Shown: positions 56,439-64,000 of the stretch, piece after piece
How the letters are laid out: each line of letters begins with the position of its first letter
How positions within the stretch are numbered: the first letter of the stretch is position 1
Assembly (NCBI RefSeq): GCF_024506435.1
Contig: NZ_JANIET010000001.1
Location: 1,116,001-1,180,000, forward strand
Length of the DNA stretch: 64,000 nucleotides
DNA from: Pantoea trifolii
Lineage (GTDB): Bacteria; Pseudomonadota; Gammaproteobacteria; Enterobacterales; Enterobacteriaceae
Reading direction: 5' to 3'
The notes under the pieces: generated by a model
Told to the model about the DNA's origin: nothing
What the model saw: the letters and a program-made list of their open reading frames with translations, nothing else
Databases searched by the model: none
Made by a program: the position numbers and the translations under genes

Positions 56439-59400
56439 TGTTCGCCTCCCTGATACGCATCTTCATTCTGCGTTGCGGAAATAAATATCCGCGCAGGCAG
56501 GCGGAAGCCACGCAGTTCGAGTAGCGCCAGCGGGCCGCTACCGAGTTCCGTGCGAATCTGATAGTTCAATGCCAGCCCGTCCGGCGTCGGCCAGAGAACA
56601 CGATAAATGTTGCTGCCCAGATCGGTGATGCGGGCTTTATCCAGCAGGCGGATCAGGCCCCAGCTTCCCGGGTGATCGGCATAAATGCGGGTTCCGGTAT
56701 GGGTGCTGCGCCAGGTCAGCGTGGTTTGTGGCTGCCAGCGATTGTCAGGCCAGTTCAGCGTTTGCCAGCTCTCTTCCTGGTTAAAATATTGCAGCTTCTG
56801 GCGATCCACCGTCAGCTCAGATTCCACTACGTCGCGGGAAGGTTTTGCCATCATCTGGAAATGCAGCTCCACATCTCCCCGGACAAATGCGGTGTTCGCG
56901 ATGTGCGTCAGTTTATTCAGCGCGCTGAGAAAAGCAGGATCGAACGTCAGTCCCTGGCTGTTCATGGCATCCGGCACCCAGCGATCGCCTTCGAGCCGCA
57001 GCAGGCCACCGAGGCGACTGTTGACGAACTGCGCGATACGCCCGGTGTCGGTACGCATAAACTGCGCTAAATGCGGTAAGGAGACGTCGCTTTGTCGGTT
57101 AGCAAACGGGTAGCGGTCGGCAAACGATTGATCCCATGGCGTTACAACATCGTTCTGCCACTGGCTGTTGATGCTCTCAGCGGTGGGGCTGAGCACCTGC
57201 TCCCACGCCTGCACCATCGGCTCGACAAATATCGCCTGACCAAATCCGCTCCACTCCTGTCCGAGGCTGGCAGCAATCAAACTGCCGTAATCGCGGGTCT
57301 CAGCGAGATCAACGGCTTTGCCCTGAAACACCGTCAGTGCTAACGACTGCATCATGGCCTGCGGATCCGGCGCGTTGGTTACCTGCTGCAGTCGCAGACG
57401 AACACGGGTGACACGCGTCAGGAATGTTGGCAGGCTGAGGCTATCTTTAGCCGCGGCGCCGGTATCGGTCAGCGCCAGCAAAGGTCCAAAGGCGTCATCC
57501 ATTGGGCCACGTGCACCTTGTGGTCTGGCGATGGCCTGGGTTTTGTCACTGCTGAGCAAATTCTTTGCAGAGCTCACCAGCGAATCGGTTAAATCGCCGC
57601 CTGTTTGCCCCGTCCGGCCCTGCACATTCAGCGTATTCATCAGCGCAATCAAAGGTGACTGGCGTATATCGGCCAGCAGGGTTAACTGTTCAATCGATTC
57701 CGACAGGCTCTCCGCCCGCTGCCATTGCAGGTTTTTGAGGAATTTCAGCCAGGCTCCGGCGTAATCGGAGAAATAGCGATCTGTCAGCCGCGCTTGCAGC
57801 GTTTCCGGAGAGACATCATTATTGCTGGCCGTTTTGTTATCACTCAGCACCCAGTCGATTTCATCGCGACGCACTTTCGCTGCTTGCTCAATCGCCGGTT
57901 GTACGGCTTCTTCCCACGCTTTGCGGGTAAAAACGCCGGGTACGGTTTCATTGGTATTGAACAACCTGCTGCTGTCGCTGCCGCTGACCATCTCACTGAG
58001 CGTCATATCAGCATAATCACGGGACACCTGCTCAATGAGCTTTTGATAGCGCGAGGTCTCCGCATTGCTGGCACCAATCTGACGCAGTAGCGCTGAGCGC
58101 ATACTGCTGACCAGTCGCATATCCGGTTGTAACTGCCACTCTGGGTGCGCAGGCAGATTCGTCATCATAAAGACCAGCATAGCGCCGCCATTGTTGCGCC
58201 AGCTGGCGTCCTGAATGCCATCACGCAGTTGCCAGATCTTCATTAGCGTAGTGCTGAAAAACGCCGGATCGGATTGTTCGGGATGCACCAGCATCAGGTA
58301 CGCCTTCAGCAAGTCATACATGCTTTTAGCATCATCGGCGCGCAGCGGACTGTCGGGCGGCAGGTTACGCCAGCCGCTCATCAGCGTAGTCAGGCGCTTG
58401 ACGGATGCATTACGCAGCAGCGGCATTGCCGCCTGCTGCCATTGTTGCCACAGAGAATCCAACAGTTCGTCATTCTGGCTGAGGCCAAAACGCATATACC
58501 AGGGCGCACCATATTGCTGACGATGCTGCAGACGCTCGATCTCTTTTTGCAGCTCGCGCAAGGCGAAAAGTTGCTGCTGCAGCGGCTGACGGGAATCTGT
58601 TGCGGCGGCGGCAAGCTGCTGATCTGCCTGTATAAGGCGAATATTGGTAACCCAGGAAAACACCAGGCAGGCCATCCACATCATCAGCAGGCAGGAGCAT
58701 ATCCTCAGCAACGTTTTCCGCCATGAAGCACCGTTGGTGACCGGCCTGCGCCAGCGTAGCGCTAATAAATCCAGCCAGGCTTTTCCCGGCTGCCACGCAT
58801 GACGCAATGAAGCGCTTCCGGTGGTCTCCGGCTGGCTGAGTACCACGCCAGCCAGCGGCAGCGCCCTTGCACCTGCGGAGAGCTGCGACAAGGTTTGTGT
58901 CAGGCGAGCAGATCCACCGCTGCGCAGCGTGTGCGCCAGTTCCAGTAAGAAACTATGCTGGCAATTACGCTCAGTCTGCAGCATGCCGCGTTCAACCAAC
59001 TGGTGCTCAAGCTCATCCAGCGACTGACGGTAATCGTCCGCACTGTCACCTTGCGCGATGGTAAATCCGATCCCCTGCGCGGTGGCGCTATGCAGAGAGG
59101 GCGCGTGAATCTCCCACAGCCACAGCGGGATATCCTGGCCCAACAGGCTGTAACGCTTCTGCATCTGGCGAGCCGTGGTATCCAGCACATCCTGAGTCAT
59201 TTCCGCTTCTGCGTTCACTACCCAGACCACCGCATCTGCCAGCTGGCAGCGAATTTTACGCAGCGCACGTAGCTGCGAGGGTAGCGGATCTTCCTGCGGG
59301 TTGCCGTGCCAGAGCAGCAAGGTGTTATGCCCCTCAAGCCAGTGCTGAGTTGTCAGGCCAGGGATACTCTGTTCAACCAGATGCTCATCGCCGACCACCA

Positions 59401-59770
59401 GCAGGATGCGTACCCGGCTGCGCCAGTGCCACCGGTACTGGTAGCGCATCTGGGTAATAATGTCCTGCACCCACTGATTTTCTGCAGGACGCTGTTTCTG
59501 TAAACCTACTGCGCCGGTTGCTTCACGCGCGTTAAGTCGAATAAGCCCGCGCCAGGCGAGAATAAACAGTGGACAGAACCACACCAGCGCCAGCCAGACC
59601 ATCAATGACCAGAAAGCAATCTGGCGCGGCAGAGCCTCCGGCAGGTCAATGCTGCTGCCTGCGAAGTAATAGAGCCCTGCGCCAGTCAGCACCAACAGGG
59701 TTACAGCAAGCAAATAGCCACAAACCAGCCAGAACAACGAGTGCCGGGGATTAGTGCGGGAGGTTTCCAC
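56435..59770 (-). CDS. tssM: TssM, type VI secretion inner-membrane complex protein (IcmF family)
   Basis: Spans the inner membrane and links TssL to TssJ. The 1111 aa have two N-terminal helices (about 12-33, 48-75), a cytosolic domain, a third helix near 355-375 and a large periplasmic domain with IcmF-related segments. Where many TssM proteins have a P-loop (GPPGSGKT), this one reads VVGDEHLVEQS, so ATP binding is unlikely. A GTG start at 59770 is preceded by AGGAG at 12 bp. It overlaps the upstream 378-aa gene by 20 bp and tssJ by four. Confidence 0.93.
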   Translation of the reverse strand: METSRTNPRHSLFWLVCGYLLAVTLLVLTGAGLYYFAGSSIDLPEALPRQIAFWSLMVWLALVWFCPLFILAWRGLIRLNAREATGAVGLQKQRPAENQWVQDIITQMRYQYRWHWRSRVRILLVVGDEHLVEQSIPGLTTQHWLEGHNTLLLWHGNPQEDPLPSQLRALRKIRCQLADAVVWVVNAEAEMTQDVLDTTARQMQKRYSLLGQDIPLWLWEIHAPSLHSATAQGIGFTIAQGDSADDYRQSLDELEHQLVERGMLQTERNCQHSFLLELAHTLRSGGSARLTQTLSQLSAGARALPLAGVVLSQPETTGSASLRHAWQPGKAWLDLLALRWRRPVTNGASWRKTLLRICSCLLMMWMACLVFSWVTNIRLIQADQQLAAAATDSRQPLQQQLFALRELQKEIERLQHRQQYGAPWYMRFGLSQNDELLDSLWQQWQQAAMPLLRNASVKRLTTLMSGWRNLPPDSPLRADDAKSMYDLLKAYLMLVHPEQSDPAFFSTTLMKIWQLRDGIQDASWRNNGGAMLVFMMTNLPAHPEWQLQPDMRLVSSMRSALLRQIGASNAETSRYQKLIEQVSRDYADMTLSEMVSGSDSSRLFNTNETVPGVFTRKAWEEAVQPAIEQAAKVRRDEIDWVLSDNKTASNNDVSPETLQARLTDRYFSDYAGAWLKFLKNLQWQRAESLSESIEQLTLLADIRQSPLIALMNTLNVQGRTGQTGGDLTDSLVSSAKNLLSSDKTQAIARPQGARGPMDDAFGPLLALTDTGAAAKDSLSLPTFLTRVTRVRLRLQQVTNAPDPQAMMQSLALTVFQGKAVDLAETRDYGSLIAASLGQEWSGFGQAIFVEPMVQAWEQVLSPTAESINSQWQNDVVTPWDQSFADRYPFANRQSDVSLPHLAQFMRTDTGRIAQFVNSRLGGLLRLEGDRWVPDAMNSQGLTFDPAFLSALNKLTHIANTAFVRGDVELHFQMMAKPSRDVVESELTVDRQKLQYFNQEESWQTLNWPDNRWQPQTTLTWRSTHTGTRIYADHPGSWGLIRLLDKARITDLGSNIYRVLWPTPDGLALNYQIRTELGSGPLALLELRGFRLPARIFISATQNEDAYQGGEQ

Positions 59771-60887
59771 GGGGAATACAAACTCCTGTAATGTATTGAG
59801 ATTCCATTTCTGCGGCGATCCAGCCGCAGGGGTGGCCGTTGAGCGCTGAGAGCAGCGCCAGCGATCGTAACGTAAACGGTGTTATTTGCCCGGCATGGCC
59901 GAGCCACGGGGCAAGTACGTGATCCAGCGCGGACCAACCGCCATCCAGTAACGCTTCCATGGCGGGGGCATCCGCTGCGATCACCGTATCCGGCGTATCA
60001 CTTAATCCGGCATAACGGGAAAGCTGTGCGACGGCCAAAGTGGCCGTTTCACCCAACGCCGGCTGCCAGCGCTCCGAGCGATGCATCAGCGCAGTCCCCT
60101 GCGCCGAGCAGAGCCAGGCAAAGGCGGCTTCCCCGGCAACCGGAGTGCAATCAGACAATCCTTCGCCGCTTCCGGCACACAGCAGCAAAGCCGGAGCAGT
60201 AGTGGCGAAGAGATCGATAACGCTATCTGCGCCATCAATTGCACTGAGTCGAATAGTTTCCTCTGGCAACGTCATGCCCGCTGCCAGCAGCGTTTCGCGA
60301 AAGGCGAGCAGACTTGGGTCATCACCCAGCCAACAGAGATGCGTGATCGTGCGTGTTTCACCTGACTGACGCACATGCGGCACCAGGCGATTGGCGAGAT
60401 AAGTCGCCAGCATGACAGGACGACTGCGCGCGCTGTTCAGCACCCGTGGGCAACGCAACTGAGCGTAACCTTCTGCGTTGATGTCCGGTTGCGGGGCGTC
60501 TGCTGGGTGCGACAACAGCGCCAGATGTTCGGATGCGTCTTCTCCGGCTGGCGTCACCAGCAACACAGCTTCTACCGGCAACGCGTGGCTGCGTTTTCGC
60601 CACCACGCATCCAGCGCCAGTGAGGTTTCTGCATAGTACGTCTGGCTGTTATCGGTGGATTGCAGCCAGATCAGCCAGCGCAGCGTCACCGCCAGCAACC
60701 AGCACAGCAGCGGCAAGACCAGCGTGCAGAACCAGAAAAGCGGCGAACGAGTCGGCTTTCCCTCCGGCCACAACAAAATGGTGGTCATCGCCGATATAAA
60801 CAGCAGCACGGGCAGCGCCACCCACCAGCGCTGCCAGCGGGCCGGGTAAATGGTGGCGTAATCGGCATAAACCGGCGGTTGTTTCAT
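59751..60887 (-). CDS. T6SS-associated membrane protein of unknown function
   Basis: A 378-aa protein beginning MKQPPVYADYATIYPARWQR, with two N-terminal membrane helices (about 24-44 and 53-75) similar in layout to TssM. A soluble, alanine-rich domain follows (about 100-378: VEAVLLVTPAGEDASEHLAL, LLLCAGSGEGLSDC). The start at 60887 overlaps the PAAR stop (ATGA-type) and the end overlaps tssM, so it is tightly coupled to both. It may be an accessory of the membrane complex. No catalytic motif seen. The frame can extend 18 codons upstream but that would lie inside the PAAR gene. Confidence 0.75.
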   Translation of the reverse strand: MKQPPVYADYATIYPARWQRWWVALPVLLFISAMTTILLWPEGKPTRSPLFWFCTLVLPLLCWLLAVTLRWLIWLQSTDNSQTYYAETSLALDAWWRKRSHALPVEAVLLVTPAGEDASEHLALLSHPADAPQPDINAEGYAQLRCPRVLNSARSRPVMLATYLANRLVPHVRQSGETRTITHLCWLGDDPSLLAFRETLLAAGMTLPEETIRLSAIDGADSVIDLFATTAPALLLCAGSGEGLSDCTPVAGEAAFAWLCSAQGTALMHRSERWQPALGETATLAVAQLSRYAGLSDTPDTVIAADAPAMEALLDGGWSALDHVLAPWLGHAGQITPFTLRSLALLSALNGHPCGWIAAEMESQYITGVCIPRGNLPH

Positions 60888-61147
60888 CCGCAAACATCCA
60901 TATCCGGCAGGGAACTGACCAGCGTGCAACCGCAGGCGCACTTATGCCCATCCAGCGCCACCGCTTTACCGTTTACGGTGCTGTTGGTTGCTCCCTGAAT
61001 AATGGTGGTCATGCCGTGCTCGCCGCATTTCGCTTTGTCATTGACGCAGGCCACCGGCTTGCCAAACGCGTCAAAGCTCCCGCTGAGCACTTCACCACCG
61101 TAAGGTTTGAGCGTATCGCCCACGCGCACCAGCTTTTTAAGTGTCAT
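60884..61147 (-). CDS. PAAR-domain spike tip protein
   Basis: An 87-aa stand-alone PAAR protein that caps the VgrG trimer and can carry effectors. It has the repeated turn pattern of the family (VRVGDTL, GKPVACVNDKAKCGEHG, IIQGATNSTVNGKAVALDGH) and metal-binding Cys/His in GHKCACGCTL. Overlaps both the Tle1-type effector stop and the next gene, so expression is coupled and it is the probable carrier of that effector. Confidence 0.9.
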   Translation of the reverse strand: MTLKKLVRVGDTLKPYGGEVLSGSFDAFGKPVACVNDKAKCGEHGMTTIIQGATNSTVNGKAVALDGHKCACGCTLVSSLPDMDVCG

Positions 61148-63453
61148 ACCACTCGCGCTCCCGATGATTTCAGCATATCGACGGCAGAGGTCATCATGGC
61201 CTGGTGCTGTTCGCTAATCACACTGGTGCGAGCCAGGGCAACTGCAGCGCCTGGTTGGGTGGTTGCCTCTGGTGGAGTGAGTGTTTGAACGACACCGGTC
61301 GCCATATCCTTCACTTTATAAGTCACATTGTTATAAGCGGTTTTCGGCTCGATAAAATAGATGACGTTACTGGAGGTTGGCGCGGCATTGATTACTTTGC
61401 CTTCGACGGAAATCAAACGGAGGTTCTTATTGGTCTGATTGCCGCAGTAAAGCATGCGATAGCGGAAATAACCGCCCCAGGGTTCACGTCCCCCCAGTGC
61501 ACTTTGCATAAACCAGGCGCGGGAATCGTGAATTTGTTCATCGTAAAGGGCTAACAAGTCAGCACGCGGTTGAGTACGAATGCCGGTGCCCAGTTTATCG
61601 ATAAACAATTGCGGATAACGACGATTGCCATCGGCTTTCATCTGCGCGTATTCCGCGTCTTCATCGTCACCGTTGATCAGGAAGATGGCGTGCTTGGGGA
61701 TCACATCCAGAACGATCTGCGCAGTTTTATCTATCAAGCCACCATTAATGTCTCGCCGCCACAGCTTATAGTCGTGTTGGAATTCACGCGCAGCTTCACG
61801 GAGTTGATATTGGGCGTTAGTCGGATCAAGATCGGGTTTGCCCTGTAAACTTTCGTCCAGCGGCAAGCGGCTCTTTTTGGCCTCTGCTCGTCGTAAGTTA
61901 AGCGCTTTTACCGCTGCTTTATGATCTTCCGCTTCTTTTTTAAGCCCTTCAGGAGTTAGCTGAGGTGCTTTGTTAAAGAAACTGTTGGCAAACTTATCGC
62001 CCTGAGGAAGCATGCTGCCGTGAGCGTAGCGGCCAATGCGCCAGGCAGTGATCCAGCCAATCTGATCGATCAGCGCGCTTTCAAGTGTCTGAGAAAGTTG
62101 ATAGGCGCGATAACCTTCCGATGTATCTCCAGCCTCTTCGCTGCCTTGCAGGGTGGTGTTGAGCAGGGTTTGACGCCAGATGTTGAAGCGTTTGGTTAAT
62201 ATAGGTGCAACAGCAAACTCAGTAACCGAATCACCAGACATAACGCGTGATGGAGATATGTCTTTAATTATTAAAGTTATTGATGAGGGGTGTACCAGCA
62301 ATGGAGCGCCGGACTCGAATGCCGCAGCATACATATCGTGAAGAACGATTTGCGATAGAATTTCACCCGTGCCATTGCATGACTTTCCCTGATCCCCTAG
62401 AGGATAACCGCCGCCAACATCTGAGTGCATCCCAGGATAAATGACCTCCTGAGTATTGGCCGGGTAACTGCCATCAGGGCGGCGAACTGAGTCAAGAGGG
62501 AAGCATAAGCGCTGTTCGTGTGCGGCAACGAAATGTCGGCAACACTTAATCAATCCAGGGAATTTACGCTCATCAGGTAATTGCTGGCTATTATCCGCCC
62601 AGCCCATATGACCTGCAGCACCCGGCATAATATGAGCAGCCCCAACAGACGCCACCGTATCCAGTAATCCCAGAAACTCAATACTGATCGGTAAACCAGC
62701 AAGTTTCAGAGGATCGTTTTTAAACCTGGGGTCGGGTAACTGGGTTAACCAATTAACAAAGGTTCGTGCTTCAGCAGCTCCGCGAGAAAAACCGTAGATA
62801 AACAACTTTATGCCCAGAAGATGAGGCTGCTGGGTTTGCGCTGCCTGGCCTTCTAACGCCTTAAACAAGGGGTTAATCGCATTACGTCGATTCACTTCCC
62901 CTGAAAAAGCTCCGCGAGCCTGCATATTGGGCAGCATTCCTTTAGCCAGGCCATCATCAAGGCGTTTAGCCCCTTTAGTACCGGCATAAGTCAACGCATC
63001 CACTAATCTCAGCAACGCCCAGTTAATTCGATCCTCTCCACCTGCGGCGAAAGCCAGACCATCGTTGCTGTAATCCATTTCGCCAATTTTTGGGAATGGC
63101 GTGCCAACACCAGGAATGTAATAACGAAAATAGCCTTCACCATCAGCATTTTGATATGTCGCATGATACAACTTTGCGATATTGGTCGGATGCGTTGGTT
63201 TAGCTACACGCGTATCGTTCTCTTCATTATTTCCCGTGCCATCGAAAAATAAACTGATATGTAGGCTTCTACAGCAAGGGACGACGCCTTTCTTCCCAGT
63301 TTCTTCGCCAAGGGTGGCTCGATAATCAATTTCTTCTTGAATCTGCTTTTTATAATTGGCATTAACTTGCGCTTCCCTAAGCGACAAACGACCACTGTCA
63401 GGGAACTGCGGTGGTGCAAAACATGGCAGTGCTAAACTCATTTCACGGGACAT
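61144..63453 (-). CDS. Tle1-type T6SS phospholipase effector (DUF2235)
   Basis: Antibacterial lipase of the DUF2235/Tle1 group, delivered to attack target-cell phospholipids. The 769 aa have the N-terminal motif ISLFFDGTGNNEENDT (about 66-81). The nucleophile Ser223 lies in GFSRGAA (GxSxG), a likely catalytic Asp265 in LLDT, and His343 in MHSDVGGGY. Together these form the expected Ser-Asp-His triad. A C-terminal region (about 480-769) is charged and probably mediates loading. It overlaps its PAAR and its immunity lipoprotein gene, a classic effector-carrier-immunity module. Confidence 0.9.
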   Translation of the reverse strand: MSREMSLALPCFAPPQFPDSGRLSLREAQVNANYKKQIQEEIDYRATLGEETGKKGVVPCCRSLHISLFFDGTGNNEENDTRVAKPTHPTNIAKLYHATYQNADGEGYFRYYIPGVGTPFPKIGEMDYSNDGLAFAAGGEDRINWALLRLVDALTYAGTKGAKRLDDGLAKGMLPNMQARGAFSGEVNRRNAINPLFKALEGQAAQTQQPHLLGIKLFIYGFSRGAAEARTFVNWLTQLPDPRFKNDPLKLAGLPISIEFLGLLDTVASVGAAHIMPGAAGHMGWADNSQQLPDERKFPGLIKCCRHFVAAHEQRLCFPLDSVRRPDGSYPANTQEVIYPGMHSDVGGGYPLGDQGKSCNGTGEILSQIVLHDMYAAAFESGAPLLVHPSSITLIIKDISPSRVMSGDSVTEFAVAPILTKRFNIWRQTLLNTTLQGSEEAGDTSEGYRAYQLSQTLESALIDQIGWITAWRIGRYAHGSMLPQGDKFANSFFNKAPQLTPEGLKKEAEDHKAAVKALNLRRAEAKKSRLPLDESLQGKPDLDPTNAQYQLREAAREFQHDYKLWRRDINGGLIDKTAQIVLDVIPKHAIFLINGDDEDAEYAQMKADGNRRYPQLFIDKLGTGIRTQPRADLLALYDEQIHDSRAWFMQSALGGREPWGGYFRYRMLYCGNQTNKNLRLISVEGKVINAAPTSSNVIYFIEPKTAYNNVTYKVKDMATGVVQTLTPPEATTQPGAAVALARTSVISEQHQAMMTSAVDMLKSSGARVV

Positions 63454-63950
63454 GTCGCAGGCTCCTTCATGTTAATAGTCTCTTTAATCGGATAGCCAGA
63501 TGTACCGTATCCAGAGCATGCGGTTGTCACCTTAACCTTATTGCAGGGCAAAAAGTGCACAGTTAGTCCACAGCGTTCCTTGCCATACTGCGGAATATTA
63601 ACGATGGCGTTATGTTGCTTAAAACTGCTTTTAAGTTGTTTCTCCCAAACTAAATAATTGTCCCAATCTTTATAACTGGGTGGTGATGGTGCAGTATGAG
63701 GATCAACTTCCCAATCAACCCGAACTTTAAAATCAGGCGTCCATTTTTCAGGAAGCATGATGCAGCAATATCCCCCGCCTAAACCTGGAACGTGATATCC
63801 ATTCACTGAAAAACCATTTATACCTTGTCCCTCGACATGGTTGACTGCACGAAGCTCGCCAGCTGTATAGCCATCATCACTGTTTGCCTGCGAGCAACCA
63901 GCCATCATCAATAAAATCAGTAGTGAGCAACTAACCGCAATTTTTTTCAT
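63438..63950 (-). CDS. Tli1-type immunity lipoprotein (DUF3304)
   Basis: A 170-aa periplasmic lipoprotein that should protect against the adjacent Tle1-type phospholipase. The signal is MKKIAVSCSLLILLMMAGC with lipidated Cys19. The mature part has the DUF3304-like elements GFSVNGYHVPGLGGGYCCIM, LPEKWTPDFKVRVDWEVD and several cysteines near the C-terminus. It overlaps the effector gene by 16 bp. It overlaps the stop of an upstream membrane protein gene by three bases. Confidence 0.85.
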   Translation of the reverse strand: MKKIAVSCSLLILLMMAGCSQANSDDGYTAGELRAVNHVEGQGINGFSVNGYHVPGLGGGYCCIMLPEKWTPDFKVRVDWEVDPHTAPSPPSYKDWDNYLVWEKQLKSSFKQHNAIVNIPQYGKERCGLTVHFLPCNKVKVTTACSGYGTSGYPIKETINMKEPATCPVK

Positions 63951-64000
63951 GACGTTTCAATCCCTAAAATCAGCCAAATCACCAACGTAGCCAGACTTGC
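63947..64000 (-). CDS. C-terminal end of an unidentified membrane protein (partial)
   Basis: The last 17 codons of a gene that enters from the right edge; TGA at 63947-63949 overlaps the immunity gene ATG. The visible residues (ASLATLVIWLILGIETS) form a hydrophobic helix, so the product probably ends in a membrane segment. Nothing more can be said from this window. Confidence 0.6.
   Translation of the reverse strand, partial: ASLATLVIWLILGIETS

Overview
The window is a stretch of an enterobacterial chromosome. Gene order and protein sequences up to about 39.2 kb follow the Escherichia coli acrA to folD segment closely. Missing E. coli neighbours (mscK, aes, fsr, ybaS/ybaT, rhsD, ybcI) and the local replacements suggest a Pantoea/Erwinia-type member of the Enterobacterales. 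That genus-level call is an inference from gene content; no rRNA is present to test it.

Region 1 (1-39.2 kb) is conserved core. It holds the divergent acrA/acrR pair with its operator, then rsmS, a GlsB/YeaQ-type membrane protein, priC, ybaN, apt, dnaX-ybaB-recR, htpG, adk, hemH, gsk, ybaL, ushA, ybaK, the sRNA gene chiX, ybaP, and the copA/cueR copper pair. It continues with ybbJ-qmcA, cnoX (ybbN), ybbO, the overlapping divergent tesA/ybbA-ybbP, purEK with a PurR box, lpxH-ppiB, cysS, ybcJ-folD, a yicN-like gene and tRNA-Arg(UCU). Local insertions or replacements are two LysR regulators, a PACE efflux pump, an unrecognised 276-aa protein, a zinc-ribbon methyltransferase flanked by palindromes, and an AAA ATPase. 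A short palindrome, GGTCGCCAT-NN-ATGGCGACC, occurs six times here, mostly at gene 3' ends. I saw no copy beyond 37.4 kb.

Region 2 (39.3-46.6 kb) begins right after the argU-like tRNA-Arg and holds a complete type I restriction-modification operon, hsdM-hsdS-hsdR. It is more AT-rich than the core, especially in the specificity domains. No integrase is visible in the window.

Region 3 (46.7-64 kb) is the end of a type VI secretion (T6SS) gene cluster, all on the minus strand, with genes overlapping or nearly touching. In transcription order it holds the end of an unidentified membrane protein gene, a DUF3304-type immunity lipoprotein, a Tle1-type phospholipase effector, PAAR, a 378-aa membrane protein, tssM and tssJ. 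Then comes a six-gene lipid-metabolism block: ynbA, ynbB, a PlsC-type acyltransferase, ynbC, ynbD and a small membrane protein. After that come tssF, tssG and a terminal AT-rich 254-aa membrane protein. Embedding a YnbABCD-like phospholipid operon between tssJ and tssF, in the same unit as a phospholipase effector, is the most unusual feature. Its ynbC homologue is split by an in-frame amber codon.

Other sequence-level features are two programmed -1 frameshift sites (dnaX tau/gamma and copA CopA(Z)), a sigma-32 promoter before htpG, and an 84-nt chiX with its antisense seed intact.
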